Counted from the stretch's first letter, positions 17,987 to 28,197 are shown. The stretch is 64,000 nucleotides of DNA from Paenibacillus sp. P25 (GCA_024704175.1 CP085629.1:5394001-5458000), one strand, 5' to 3'. Notes: generated from the letters alone by a model not told the origin. Program-made: numbers and translations.

Positions 17987-18589
17987 TTACTTCGCGTTCT
18001 TATTCCGGCTGAGAACCTTCCACAGCACATACCCGGCCGTCAATACGATGGAAATCAAGATGAGAGGCTTCGTGTAGGGAGCCGCAATTTTGTTGATTTG
18101 CTCCCAGTTTTCTCCCAGTGTATGTCCCAGATAAACGAAAATAATAGCCCACGGAATCGTGCCGAGCAGCGTGTAAAAAAGAAACTTCAGCATCGACATG
18201 CGCGCCATGCCGGCCGGAATCGAAATCGCCTGCCGCAGCACCGGCAGAAAGCGGGCCGTGAATACCATCCCCGCCCCGTAGCGGTTGAACCACTCCTCCG
18301 CCTTATCGAGATGCTTCGGCTTCAGATGCAGAAACTTGCCGAACTTGTCCAGAAAAGGCCTGCCGCCGTAGCGCCCGATCCAGTATAAAATGACCTGCTG
18401 GACCAAGCGACCGATCGTTCCGAAGACAATGGCCCCGGTCAGGGAAACCTCGCCGCGGGAAACCAGGTAGCCCCCGTAGGCAAGTACGATTTCACTCGGA
18501 ATGACCTCCAGCATCAGCCCGAGCAGAATTCCCCAAACGCCTAAGCTTTCAATGAAATGCAAAGCCGACTGTACCAAATCGTGCAGCAT
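17987..18589 (-). CDS. DedA-family membrane protein
   Basis: An intact 200-residue protein with the DedA/SNARE-associated (VTT) pattern: LGVWGILLGLMLEVIPSEIVLAYGGYLVSRGEVSL, the conserved basic motif FNRYGAGMVFTARFLPVLRQAISIPAGMARMSMLKFLFYTLLGTIPWAIIFVYLG and a C-terminal helix. DedA proteins are lipid (undecaprenyl-phosphate or phosphatidylethanolamine) flippases or support membrane homeostasis; this one lies in the plasma membrane. ATG at 18589, its own terminator; no operon partner. Confidence 0.9.
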   Translation of the reverse strand: MLHDLVQSALHFIESLGVWGILLGLMLEVIPSEIVLAYGGYLVSRGEVSLTGAIVFGTIGRLVQQVILYWIGRYGGRPFLDKFGKFLHLKPKHLDKAEEWFNRYGAGMVFTARFLPVLRQAISIPAGMARMSMLKFLFYTLLGTIPWAIIFVYLGHTLGENWEQINKIAAPYTKPLILISIVLTAGYVLWKVLSRNKNAK

Positions 18590-18652
18590 CGTTTCAGCCT
18601 CTTCCTCCTATGCCTTAAGCGGCGCATACTTTGTCTCTCTTCATCTATCAAC

Positions 18653-19577
18653 CTATCCTATTCTATCATATGCCGGTTGAGGCTGCACCTTTGCGAAGGC
18701 ATTCAGAATATGAGTCCGGAGCAAGGCGGCGGGGCGTGACAGTTCTTTATACTTCGGGCGGATCAGGCCATGCTGCAGCGGGAGCCTCTCCAGCGCCGTG
18801 CATTCCGCCAGAACGCCTGCCTGAAGCTCCCTCTCGACATTCATCCGCGGGAGCAGCGCCAGCCCGAGCCCGCAGCGGACCGCCTGCTTGATCATTTCGA
18901 GCGAAGCGAACTCCGCCTGGCCGAGCGCCTGAACCCGGTGCTTCCTGAGAAGCTCTTCGGCGGCCGCGGCGTACATGCAGCGCACTCCTAAGCCGAAGAG
19001 CCGCTTCGCCTTCACGGCCTCCCAGCGGCGCCGGTTTACTTCTTCCGCTCCCGGCGGGGAAGCAACCCAAATCAGCTCGTCGTCCAGCAAGCGGTTCAAA
19101 GATAAGGTCCGGCCGTCCCGGGTCCAGCGGCACGATGCCGAGGTCGGCGCGTTCGGAGACGACAGCCTCCAGCGTGTCTTTGTGAAAACCCGATTCAAGC
19201 TGCAGCTCGACCGCCGGATAAGCGGAAAGAAAGCCGGGCAGCACCTCGTCCATCAGAGCGGCCCCGAACGACTCCAGCATGCGCAGGCGCACCGTTCCTC
19301 TCGGCTCGCCCGTGACGAGCAGCGCCTCTTCCAGTTCCTGTCCCAGCTTGAAGAAACGGTAAGCATAGTCCGCCAGCCTTCGGCCGGCTTCCGTCGGCTC
19401 CACGCCTCGGGGAAGCCGGTCGAACAGCTTGCAGGAGGCCGCTTCCTCCAGGAGACGCATCTGGGTTGTAACGGTAGACTGCACATAGCCGAGCCGCTCC
19501 GCGGCCCGGCTGAAGCTTTTTTCTTCTAATACCGCGATGAACGTACGGAAATACCGGCCCTCCAGCTTGTCGATCAT
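18653..19577 (-). CDS. LysR-family transcriptional regulator (one frameshift)
   Basis: About 308 residues. The N-terminal winged helix is clear (YFRTFIAVLEEKSFSRAAERLGYVQSTVTTQMRLLEEAASCKLFDRLPRGVEPTEAGRRL), followed by the linker helix and a periplasmic-binding-like effector domain (GTVRLRMLESFGAALMDEVLP; SLEMIKQAVRCGLGLALLPRMNVERELQAG). The frame breaks near 19090. It is divergent from the HPP-family gene with 154 bases between the starts, so that gene is the probable target. The VQSTVTTQ recognition helix is typical of LysR members such as CzcR/CitR-like regulators. Confidence 0.85.
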
Positions 19578-19731
19578 AAGCGCCCTCCTCCCTATGAACC
19601 CTAATTGCCAACGTATCGAAAAACAACATGGGTTCTATCAAATAAATTCGTTTTTCAAATAGATGATCCCCATGATAGCATACGACCTAAGGCTTCACAA
19701 TATCACTTCTCGCAGGAAAGGATGATCCTCT

Positions 19732-20221
19732 TTGAATACCTCCTCCGGAAAAACCCTAGCCGAACGTAACCGGCTCGCAGCCGCCGTGCTGCCCGGCCTG
19801 GGCGGCTTTCTCACCGTATTCCTCGCTATGGAAATCGGTTCCTGGTCGGATGTGACGCTGATGATGGCCCCTTCGGCGCATCGTGCGTCCTTGCCTTCGC
19901 CTTGCCGGGCAGTCCGCTGGCCGGACCGAGAAGCATCATCGGCGGGCATGTACTAAGCACATTGGTCGGCCTTCTGCTGCTGCACACGGCCGGCTTCCAT
20001 TCCTGGACTGCCGCGCTTGGGGTAGCGTTATCCATCGTCCTGATGCAGCTTACGCGCACGCTTCATCCCCGGCCGGGGCCGATCCGCTGGTCGTTATGCT
20101 CGGCGGCGCCGGATGGAGCTTCCTATGGACGCCCGCACTGCTCGGAGCTGTGCTGGTTGTAGCGGCGGCCTGGGCCTTCCACCGGATCGGACGCCACTGT
20201 TATCCCCATCGCTGGCTGTAG
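19732..20221 (+). CDS. HPP-family membrane protein (two frameshifts)
   Basis: About 165 residues with four to five helices. The family signature is seen in ALPGSPLAGPRSIIGGHVLSTLVGLLLL and the end pattern PLVVMLGGAGWSFLWTPALLGAVLVVAAAWAFHRI...YPHRW. HPP proteins are integral membrane proteins; some are nitrite transporters in plastids. Frames break near 19875 and 20085. The start is TTG at 19732 with GGAAAGG about eight bases ahead. Divergent from the LysR gene; followed by a strong bidirectional terminator. Confidence 0.8.
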
Positions 20222-20246
20222 GCTCTGCAGCTCGGGCCCGCTTCAC

Positions 20247-20288
20247 AAAAAAGGCCCCTGACCCGTCTCATGGGCGTCAGGGGCTTTT
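20247..20288. terminator. Bidirectional terminator between HPP and CBO0543-type genes
   Basis: A-run, GGCCCCTGAC...GTCAGGGGCT and T-run on both strands; serves the convergent genes ending at 20221 and 20304. Confidence 0.8.
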
Positions 20289-20303
20289 CGCTTTCACATG
20301 GTC

Positions 20304-20827
20304 TCATTTCATCGACCGGACCGGCAAATCAAAGAACAGGGATAACGAGATAATCGCCCCCAGGGCAAACAGCCACGCGGCCATCGGACGAAGATAGTGG
20401 AGACGAAGCGACGTATAAAACATCAGGTTGATCAGAAAGGACCATCCGATCGTCCAGCCATGGTAATAGGAAATCCCCTTGATTGTGGCCCAAATCGTAT
20501 ATTCAATCATCGTATTCAGAAGCGACCACGCCAGAACATAAAACAGCTGTAGTATTTTCCTCTCCGGGTAATGCCCGAGATAAATTAAGACTATAGCCGG
20601 GAAGTTGATGAAGTTAATCCCTAAGGTGATAAGCGTATGATTGGAGTAAATATATTTATCAAAGGAAACGGGGTTGAATTTCCACATCGAATAGTTGTAA
20701 GTCAGCACATTATAGAGCAGATCGTTCACGAATAAGAAAAGAATCGTCGGGTAATATTTCCTCCAATTCCTCCAATCCCCCACCTCCAGGCGGCGGCAAT
20801 AAAGCCTAAATGTAAAAGGATATGCAT
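20304..20827 (-). CDS. CBO0543-type multi-pass membrane protein (one frameshift)
   Basis: About 174 residues and five helices: MHILLHLGFIAAAWRW, YYPTILFLFVNDLLYNVLTY, LITLGINFINFPAIVLIYLGHYP, LQLFYVLAWSLLNTMIEYTIW, WSFLINLMFYTSLRLHYLRP and a last helix. The G-rich start (WRWGDWRNWRKYYPTI), the TYNYSMW and the MIEY segment are typical of the CBO0543 family, found widely in Bacillales with unknown function. The first 20 residues are out of frame with the rest because the run of five C at 20777 should be six. ATG at 20827. Confidence 0.75.
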
Positions 20828-20943
20828 GGTAAAGCCCCTGCCCCCGGATTCAAAGTAGGTCATGTCCATATATTTTCCATAAAACGGTCTCTCTACTCTT
20901 GGCCAAGGGTCAGCAGCCTCCTCCCCCGCTCAAGTCGCATCGC

Positions 20944-20961
20944 CCGGCCGGGCCGCATAAG
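20944..20961 (+). repeat. First copy of an 18-bp GC-rich repeat
   Basis: CCGGCCGGGCCGCATAAG is found here and again, identical, at 61690-61707. Each copy lies a short way (19 and 45 bases) ahead of a + strand start codon, which suggests a shared control element rather than chance. Confidence 0.5.
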
Positions 20962-20980
20962 ATAAGGCAGGAAGGAGTGT

Positions 20981-21304
20981 ATGCCGATTATGAACATCCG
21001 GGATAAAATGAAGCATGACCGCCCCCTCCCCACGGCCCGCGGCATCCGCCGGACCTGCAGCAAGGAGCTGTACCGGGCTCGGAAAAAACTGGGCCAGTGG
21101 ATCGCTCCGGAGCTGGTGGCGAAGGCGGATGAGCTCTATTATAAGAAGGTCCTCATGAACCTGCCTTACATCGTGGAGCATTCCAGCAACCGCAAGGTGC
21201 TCGCCGACTGGTTCGACGAGAACATATGCCCCGAGATTGCCGCGCTTTGGAACGTGAGCCCCGAGGAGCTGAGCCGGGCGTTCCGCGATTCATTCGGAGG
21301 GTGA
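20981..21304 (+). CDS. Conserved-looking small cytoplasmic protein, unknown function
   Basis: A 107-residue soluble protein rich in charged residues: CSKELYRARKKLGQWIAPELVAKADELYYKKVLMNLPYIVEHSSNRKVLADWFDENICPEIAALWNVSPEELSRAFRDSF. It looks all-helical; no catalytic motif or membrane segment is seen. ATG at 20981 with GGAAGGAGTGT ahead. Similar proteins occur in Paenibacillus with no known role. Single gene preceded by the 18-bp repeat. Confidence 0.7.
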   Translation: MPIMNIRDKMKHDRPLPTARGIRRTCSKELYRARKKLGQWIAPELVAKADELYYKKVLMNLPYIVEHSSNRKVLADWFDENICPEIAALWNVSPEELSRAFRDSFGG

Positions 21305-21670
21305 GGGCGGCAACCGCGTTTTTAAGGTATTTTAAGTCTCGCTTCGAAGCCGCAAAGATAATGGCCTCGACCACCAGCGAAGGTCGCCCCTCCGGCCGCT
21401 TTAGAAACCCGTGAATTTTTATGATCCATAATAGCGGTGGATTCACGGGTTTCAAATGCGGTCGCTCCGCTCCTCCGGGGCAGCCTCCGCTTTGCGATCG
21501 GCAATGTCCTGGGGCAAGGGCGAAACATCAAAAACCCCCAAAAGCCGCGGTTGCCGCGTTTATGGGGGTTAGAGGGGTTAAGGCGTGATGACTAACGCCT
21601 TAGACCGAGATTAGAATACTACTGCCTAAAGAAATTACGGCTTCGTTACACTCGCCTAGAGGGCAAGAGC
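21305..21670. other. Structured non-coding stretch with three hairpins
   Basis: No gene is seen. It holds a 12-bp inverted repeat (GAAACCCGTGAA/TTCACGGGTTTC, 21404-21453), the terminator of the sugar-acid operon (21529-21570) and a small AGGCGT/ACGCCT hairpin (21581-21600). Confidence 0.6.
21529..21570 (-). terminator. Terminator of the sugar-acid catabolic operon
   Basis: On the minus strand AACCCCCA...TGGGGGTT encloses a CGCGG-CAA-CCGCG stem and is followed by TTTTTG. It lies about 100 bases past the enolase-superfamily gene stop. Confidence 0.7.
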
Positions 21671-22841
21671 TTAAACCTTGACCTGGGAGGTGCGGTCCTG
21701 GAGCTGGTGAACGGACACCTCGCCCCAGCTCAGGTCGTCGACCTTGTACTTCTCGATCTGCTCCCAGTCGAGCTCCATGCCGAAGCCCGGCTTGTCGCGC
21801 CCCGGAACGATCAGATAGCCGTTCTCGTATTTCACCGGGTTCTTTACGATATCGCCTACATACAGCTCCGGACCCGTCGGGTCGGAGGTGTAGTTCAGGT
21901 TCGCCAGCGACGCGCCCAGATGCGCCATGGCGGCCGTGCCGATGGACAGCTCCTGCGTCGTGCCGAGCAGGCGACCTTTGCCCGCTACCTCGGCCGCGGC
22001 GGCCGCTTTTCGCGCGCAGGTGATCCCGCCGATGAAGATCGGCGATATATTGAAAATATCGACCGAGTCATGCTTGATCATTTCATGCTGCTCTCGGAAG
22101 CTCCAGACATGCTCGCTGACCGGATGGTCCGCCTTCATGCGGAAATGGTGCAGCCCTTCGAAATCGTTTTGCAGGGCGGGGCTCTCGATCATTTGAAACT
22201 CGTAAGCGGACAGCCGCTTCACCGCCTGCCAGGCCTGCTTCCAGTCCAGCAGATGGCTGAAGTCGAGCGACTTGATTTTTACCTTGCCGCCGAACTCCCG
22301 CTTCACTCCGTCAAGGAACGCTTCGTCGGCGTCGAGATTTTTACCGACATAGAGCCGGAACACGTCGAAGCCCTGCTGATAGCGTTTGCGGACGACCTCC
22401 AGGTTTTTCCTCGACTTCCTCCATGAACCGGTGCCGGAAGATCGGATAGCAGACCTTGATTTTCTCTTGAATCCGCCCGCCGATCAGATCCGCTACCGAG
22501 ATCCCCAGCGCTTTGGCGCACAGGTCATGCAGAGCCGCATCCACCCCGTTGCGCACGAAGTTGCCTTTCTCATAGTAATACATCGTTTCCGGAAAATTGC
22601 CGAGCAGCTCCTTGTTGATGAGCGAGAGATCGAACGGATTCCTCCCGACCAGAATCGATTTCAGCACCGTGGTCAAATCCTTGATGTCGAGCGAATAATG
22701 CGGCAGATGGGAGAAGTCGGACATTTCGCCGATGCCCGTGACACCCTCGTCCGTCAAGAGCTCTACGATGACGTGCTTGCTGACAAACCCCGTATGCCTC
22801 GGAATCCCCACTACGGTCAAGCTGACGTTGGTAATTTTCAT
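21671..22841 (-). CDS. Enolase-superfamily sugar-acid dehydratase/MR-MLE enzyme (one frameshift)
   Basis: About 389 residues. The N-terminal capping domain is MKITNVSLTVVGIPRHTGFVSKHVIVELLTDEGVTGIGEMSDFSH...NFVRNGVDAALHDLCAKALGISVADLIGG; the barrel contains KVKIKSLDFSHLLDWKQAW, FQMIESPALQNDF, SEHVWSF, DIFNISPIFIGGITCARKAAAAAE and LGTTQELSIGTAAMAHLGAS. The pattern is MR/MLE but the ligands are diverged. Its place after lyase and dehydrogenase genes suggests dehydration of a hexaric or aldonic acid to a 2-keto-3-deoxy acid. The frame breaks at 22404-22408: five T should be four. Last gene of the operon, two bases after the lyase gene. Confidence 0.82.
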
Positions 22842-22843
22842 GA

Positions 22844-23755
22844 TTATCGTGTCCCCCCGGGTTCATTGTTCCACGACTGCAATATGCGGCTGACCTGTGT
22901 CTTTTCTTCCTCGCTGAGCTCCCCGATCGGCGGCCGGACGGCATTCGTGGGCAGGAGCCCGAGCTGAAACATCGCTTCCTTCACCACGCTGACGTTGTTC
23001 CCGTTATTGTACTTCGCCCGCAAATCCTCGAATGGCGCGATTTCCTTCCAGACGGACATCGCCTCCGGATAATTTCCCTCTCTTAAAGCTTCCAGCATGC
23101 GAAAAGGACGCTTCGTCTCCACATTGACCAGCCCCGAAGTAAAGCCCTCGGCACCGGCGGCAAAAAAGTAGGGCGCCCACAGCTCCGCCGTCCCGCAAAT
23201 CCAGACGATGTCCTCTTCCACCGTTTGCACGGTTTTCGTAAACGTCGGAAGATGGTTCACCGCATACTTGACGCCCACGACATTCGGCGACTTCGCCGCC
23301 TCCCGGATCGCGTCGATCGTAATCTGCTCGCTCCGGATGTACAGGATGATCGGCGGCGAAGTGGATTCGGCAATCCGCTTGTAATAGTCCACGATGCCGG
23401 CCGGGAGCAGGTAAGGATGAACCGGCTGATGCACCATGATCCCGTCCGCCCCGCACGCTTCGGCATGACGCGCCAGGTCGCTTGCCGTTTTGGCGTCGTA
23501 GCCGACCCCGGCGATGACCAGGCTGCGCTTCGCGACGAAATCGGTCACGAACCGCGTGACCTCCTTCGCCTCCTCTACCGTCAGCGCATAGAACTCCCCG
23601 GTGTTGCCGCACGGATAGACCGCCTCGATCCCCCGCTCCAGCAGGAACGCGATATTGCTCCGAAGCGAAGGCCAATCGATCTCCAGCCCCGTATCGAAAG
23701 GAGTCACATTGATGGCGTTAATGCCCTTAATCTTTTGTTTAAAATGATCGAACAT
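22844..23755 (-). CDS. DHDPS/KdgD-family lyase-dehydratase
   Basis: An intact 303-residue class I aldolase-type barrel. It shows GINAINVTPFDTGLEIDWPSLRSNIAFLLERGIEAVYPCGNTGEFYALTVEE, the Tyr of the active site in PIILYIRSEQ and the Schiff-base Lys in NVVGVKYAVNHLPTF. The GNTGEFYAL form and neighbours point to 5-dehydro-4-deoxyglucarate dehydratase (KdgD) or a related 2-keto-3-deoxy-acid lyase rather than lysine biosynthesis DapA. Its product would be a semialdehyde for the adjacent dehydrogenase. It lies 18 bases after that gene. Confidence 0.88.
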   Translation of the reverse strand: MFDHFKQKIKGINAINVTPFDTGLEIDWPSLRSNIAFLLERGIEAVYPCGNTGEFYALTVEEAKEVTRFVTDFVAKRSLVIAGVGYDAKTASDLARHAEACGADGIMVHQPVHPYLLPAGIVDYYKRIAESTSPPIILYIRSEQITIDAIREAAKSPNVVGVKYAVNHLPTFTKTVQTVEEDIVWICGTAELWAPYFFAAGAEGFTSGLVNVETKRPFRMLEALREGNYPEAMSVWKEIAPFEDLRAKYNNGNNVSVVKEAMFQLGLLPTNAVRPPIGELSEEEKTQVSRILQSWNNEPGGTR

Positions 23756-23773
23756 GCGCTTTGCCGCCTCTCT

Positions 23774-25230
23774 TTACGGTTTGACAAACACGGTTTTGAT
23801 CGAGGTAAAAAATTCGATGGCCGCCTGCCCCTGCTCGCGCGAGTGGGAGCTGGACTGCTTCATGCCGCCGAACGGGGCCTGCAGCTCCACCCCGGCGCTC
23901 TCCGCGTTGATCCGCACCAGGCCCGCTTCCATCTCGTTCACGAAGGCCAGCATCTGCCGATGTTCTTGGTAAAGATCGACGCGCTGAGCCCGAACTCCGA
24001 ATCGTTGGCGAGGGCAAGCGCCTCTTCCAGCGTCTCCGCCTGAATCAAGGCCAGTACCGGGCCGAAAATCTCCTCCCGGGCGATTGTCATATGAGGCTTC
24101 ACATGATCGAACACGGCCGGCTCCACATAGTAACCGTCCTTCAGATTCTCCGGCTCTCTGCCCCCGTACAGCAAGGTGGCTCCCTCTTCGATTCCTTTCT
24201 GGATATAGGAAAGGACCGTCCGGTGCTGGCTTTCGCTCGCGCTGGGTCCCATCCAGGTGCCCGGATCCATGCCGTCGCCGAGCTTGAGTCGCTTCACCCG
24301 CTCCAGGAGCTTCTGCTTGAAGGGCTCGTATACCTCGCGCTGCACGATCACCCGGCTCGTGGCGGTACACTTCTGCCCGGTGGAACGCAGTCCGCCGCTC
24401 ACCGTCGCCTCCACGGCCTGATCCAGATCCGCATCCGCGGCGACGATGACCGGGTTCTTGCCGCCCATCTCGAGCTGGTATTTCGCCCCGCGGGCGATGG
24501 CGCCGAGTGCGACCCGTTTGCCGACCTCGTTGGAGCCGGTGAAGGTTAACGCGTTCACACCGGGGTGGTCGATCAAGCCTTGGCCGATTTCGCTCCCCTG
24601 CCTGTAATCATATTGATCACGCCGGCAGGCAGTTTTGCTTCATGGAAGCATTCGATGACCTTCGCCGCCGTTACCGCAGCTTCGCTGGCCGGCTTGAATA
24701 CGATTGTGTTGCCGTAAATGAGCGCAGGAGCGATCTTCCAAATCGGAATCGCTACCGGGAAGTTCCCACGGTGTAATAACACCGACAACACCCAGCGGCA
24801 CGCGGGTTGTAAACATCAGGGCCTCGCTGTCGGTAGACGGAATGACGTCGCCGATCTTGCGCATGCCTTCTCCGGCATAATAGCGGAGAATAGCGACGCC
24901 GCGGGCCGTCTCGCCCTTCGCCTCCGGGAACGTCTTGCCCATCTCGCGGGTCATCGTCTCGGCCACCTCGTCAAGACGCTTCTCCAAGAGATCGGCGACT
25001 CTATACAAATACTCGCCGCGGGCCGGCCCAGACAGCTGCCTCCAGGCCTTCTTCGCCTGGCCCGCCGCTTCTACCGCGCGCTCCAAATCTTCCTTGGTCG
25101 AGCGCTGGATGAATCCGACGGCCTGCGATTTGTACGCCGGATTCAGACTCGCGTCCGTTTCACCCGAAAGCGAGGGGGTCCACTCGCCGTGAATATAATT
25201 CAGTATCGTCTCTCCCAGTTGAACGGCCAT
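23774..25230 (-). CDS. Aldehyde dehydrogenase, 2,5-dioxovalerate-type (three frameshifts)
   Basis: About 485 residues of the NAD(P)-dependent aldehyde dehydrogenase family. N-terminal LNYIHGEWTPSLSG, nucleotide site GVVGVITPWE...NFPVAIPIWKIAPALIYGNTIVFKPASEA, ALTFTGSNEVGKRVA, general base LEMGGKNPVIVAADADLDQAV, catalytic Cys in STGQKCTATSRVIV, and EEIFGPVLALIQAETLEEAL...PFGGMKQSSSHSREQG. With the neighbouring KdgD-like lyase it would oxidise alpha-ketoglutaric semialdehyde to 2-oxoglutarate. Breaks are near 24770, 24575 and 23950. The palindromic operator at 25266 is 36 bases before the start. Confidence 0.88.
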
Positions 25231-25265
25231 CCCACAATCACATCCTTATGAATTATAATTTTATG

Positions 25266-25285
25266 ATATCTGATATATCAGATAT
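25266..25285. promoter_or_regulatory. 20-bp perfect palindrome, GntR operator candidate
   Basis: ATATCTGATATATCAGATAT is its own reverse complement. It lies just ahead of the aldehyde dehydrogenase gene and shares its 16-bp centre with the site before gntR (29198), and its TGATATATCA core with 28354. Confidence 0.75.
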
Positions 25286-25411
25286 TGCCATAAGATGGGT
25301 AACCCGTCAATACTCCTTAAGCTCGCTCTTCTCACCCGGTATTCCCGGACCAGGCTCGGTTCAAAGCCACACCTTATAAACGAAGCTCAGACAGCCCCTT
25401 CGGCCGGCGCT

Positions 25412-26903
25412 TTACTTCTTCGCGAACTTCGCGTAAGCGTCTTCATATTCCTTGATCAGCGTATCTCCGCCGGCTTTTCTCCATTTCTCGATCTCCGCCT
25501 GGAATCCGGCATCGTCGATTTTGCCCATGATGTACTTCGTTTCGGCATCCGACATCATCTGGTCCAGCTCGCTGCCCCGTTCCGAATAAATCGCGGAAGA
25601 GAGCGTCAGCGCAGGGTTCGGCACCGAATATTTCAAATCCTCGCGCGCCAGCTTCGTCCCCTTCTCGGCAATCGGAATGTCCTTCAGATCGGCGACGTTA
25701 TAACCTTCGATATTCAGCAAATTATCGCGGTACGGCTTGACTTCCCTTTGAAAAGAGGCAAAGTCCTTGTATTCCGTCTTATTGCCGTCGACTTTGGCAT
25801 AATGCTTGCCTTCGATGCCCCGCATCTGCAGCGTGGACATCGGCTCGTCCATCAGCTTGTCGAGAAAGCCCAGTACCCTCTTCAGCTCGGCTTCGGTCTT
25901 GACGGAGGACTTCGGAATGGCCAGAAACCCGAAGTTCCCCGGCTCTCCCGCGATCCGGACGCCCTGAGGTCCTTGGAAGGGCGCGACATCCCACACGGCT
26001 TGCGGCATCTGCACCTGATATCCCTGTCCGTTCTGGGCGGACACGTTGAGCCGCATGCCGACCCGGCCCGCGTACATCATTTTATCCACCTCGGTCACAT
26101 CCACCGCCGGAAAGTCCTGATTGATCAGCTTCTCTTCAAACAGCTTCCGGAACAGCTTAAGCACCTCCATGAACTGCGGCGTCATGAATTCGGGGGTAAA
26201 TTTGCCGTTCTCCACGCCCCAGCGGTTCACGCCCCCGATGCTCACGGCCATCCGCGTTAAGACGGGTGCGTGCCGTCGTTATAGCCTTTGAACAGAGCCG
26301 TCCCGTAAGTATCGTTCTTGCCGTTCTTGTCCGGATCCCCGGTTGCCAGCGCTTTCAAAACCGTGTACCATTCATCCATGGTGGTCGGCAGCTTGAGTCC
26401 CATGGCGTCGAACCAGTCCTTGCGGTATACGACGGCCGCACGGCCGATGTCCCGGTAGTTCGGAATGCCGTACACCTTGCCGTCCACTTGGATGTTATCG
26501 TAATACTGCGGGTTTTGCGCGGCCAAATTTTTATAATCCTTCAAATAAGGCCCGACTTCCCAGAACACGTCTGCTTTAATCGCATTGATCACAGCCGGGA
26601 CATAATTCACCTTCATGATCTTCGGCATATCGTTCGAAGCGATCATAATATTGATCTTATCGTTGAAAGCGGCCTGCGGTATCCATTGGATCTTCAGTTT
26701 GATGTTCGTATACTTCTCGATCACCTGCTCGACGTCATTGCCGGCGGCGGGGATATCCCCGGTCTGGCGCAGGGCCATCGATATTTCGAGCGGGCCTTTA
26801 TCCTCTGCGGCGGCTTCTCCCCCTGCTTATTGCTGCATGCGGCGGCCGAACCGACGGTCAGCGCTGCAGCGCAGATCAGTGCAAGCTTGCTGGTGACGCT
26901 CAT
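25412..26903 (-). CDS. Extracellular solute-binding lipoprotein (two frameshifts)
   Basis: About 500 residues: a lipoprotein signal (LALICAAALTVGSAAACSNKQ), then the large LipO/YtcQ-type binding fold (LRQTGDIPAAGNDVEQVIEKYTNIKLKIQWIPQ; FNDKINIMIASNDMPKIM; PNYRDIGRAAVVYRKDWFDAMGLKLPTTMDEWYTVLKALATGDPDKNGKNDTYG; KSSVKTEAELKRVLGFLDKLMDEP). It would bind a carbohydrate outside the cell; the cluster suggests a uronate or sugar-acid oligomer. Breaks are near 26805 and 26255. It is followed on the same strand by the dehydrogenase gene with a 181-base gap holding the operator. No permease genes are nearby. Confidence 0.85.
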
Positions 26904-27080
26904 GTAGAATCCTCCCCTTATTGTATTTATCGTTTGGCGTGGTGCGACTCAACCCGACCTTGACGATGAGCAATTCGGCCCCGGGCGATCACGGTTATTG
27001 CCCTGTCTTGAGAGACGGTGCCGCTGAGCATCCGGGTCCTCCCCGTCCCGAAAGGATACGGATATAACCGTCGCCACGAT

Positions 27081-27104
27081 CCCGCAAAAACCACTCCTTG
27101 CGGG
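27081..27104 (-). terminator. Hairpin downstream of the phosphotransferase gene
   Basis: CCCGCAA and TTGCGGG pair around a 10-base loop, about 75 bases past the stop at 27178. No T run follows, so it is only a possible terminator. Confidence 0.3.
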
Positions 27105-27177
27105 TAGCCAAATAATCAATGCAAGACGTAATCATAAAGGTACTTCTTCGCGAATCCGGGCCTCCTCCAGCTACTTT

Positions 27178-27993
27178 TCAGGTCAGCCAATCCCGGCCAT
27201 ACGAGCGTATAAATTCGATTTCCTTCCGATAGTGCGCAAGGTGACCGTCACTGATCATTTTTTGAAAAGCCACCTCGCCGCTTGCCGCTCTTTTGATCAT
27301 CGTATCGCATAGGTCCTCCAACCGACGAATCAGATGATCAAGCCAATCGACCGGTCGCTGCATGCCATAAGCATTGAAAAAGGTTTCGACGCTGATTTTT
27401 CGTTTTCCCGCGTGCAAAAGAGGATCGTATTCCACCATATCTTCGCCTTCCTGCGTCGGCGTATAGCGGGTAAGCGGAATAGCAGTGTACATCAAGTAAA
27501 CCAGATCCCAGATCCTTGGGCCGGGGCATGCATTGTCGAAATCGATAATAGCCCGGGGCATCCCGTTTCGATACACCAGATTATAGGGAGCAGCGTCATT
27601 ATGACAAATCACATCGGCAATTTCCTTGCCCGGATATGACATCTGCCAATTGTCGGTCGGTTCATGCGCAAAGCCGACGGTCGCATCGTGGTATGAACGC
27701 AAAAGCCTGGCCGTTTCCGCCAACACTTCATCGCTCCGCAGTTCGACAGGAATGAACGGGTACTGCGCACTGTAGGTTTCTCCCGGCATGAACGACAGCA
27801 CCTCCCGTTCTTTCTCATCCTGCCCGATATAACGAGGCGCACCCGAAAACTCCGCCGCCTCCAAGTGACGCAAAAGTTTGTGTATCGTATAACTTCCCCG
27901 TTTCAGCGTCCGCCTTACCGTATCCCCTATTCGCACCACTTCGCTGACATTTCCGCCATGAAGAACGATTTCTTCCTGATTCTCCGGATACAT
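27178..27993 (-). CDS. Aminoglycoside phosphotransferase (APH)-fold kinase
   Basis: A 271-residue kinase-like protein. The catalytic loop is ICHNDAAPYNLVY and the metal motif AIIDFDNACPGPRIWDLVYLM; the N-terminal lobe has TVRRTLKRGSYTIHKLLRHLEAAEFSGAPRYIG. This is the APH/choline-kinase fold, used for antibiotic, homoserine or small-metabolite phosphorylation; the substrate is unknown. An ATG at 27993 is preferred (MYPENQEEIVLHGG); a GTG at 28053 would add 20 residues. It sits inside the GntR/sugar-acid region without clear functional link. Confidence 0.8.
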   Translation of the reverse strand: MYPENQEEIVLHGGNVSEVVRIGDTVRRTLKRGSYTIHKLLRHLEAAEFSGAPRYIGQDEKEREVLSFMPGETYSAQYPFIPVELRSDEVLAETARLLRSYHDATVGFAHEPTDNWQMSYPGKEIADVICHNDAAPYNLVYRNGMPRAIIDFDNACPGPRIWDLVYLMYTAIPLTRYTPTQEGEDMVEYDPLLHAGKRKISVETFFNAYGMQRPVDWLDHLIRRLEDLCDTMIKRAASGEVAFQKMISDGHLAHYRKEIEFIRSYGRDWLT

Positions 27994-28179
27994 CTCAATC
28001 AAGCCCCTATCCAATATATGGTTTGTATTACTTAACTCTAACCATAGCTTCACTTCGGTTTATATTTCCAAGTGAAAATCGGATAGAACCATTTTTTCCT
28101 CCACGCACAGTCGGAACAGTCGCTGCATCCTCACCGAAACGCTTGATACGCTAAAGTCGGATAGCCGTCTTGAGTAGTC

Positions 28180-28197
28180 TGATATCGTGGGATATCA
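28180..28197. promoter_or_regulatory. Inverted repeat related to the GntR operators
   Basis: TGATATC and GATATCA flank a four-base spacer. Half-sites match those of the 20-bp palindrome but spacing differs, so it is only a candidate GntR site. Confidence 0.4.
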
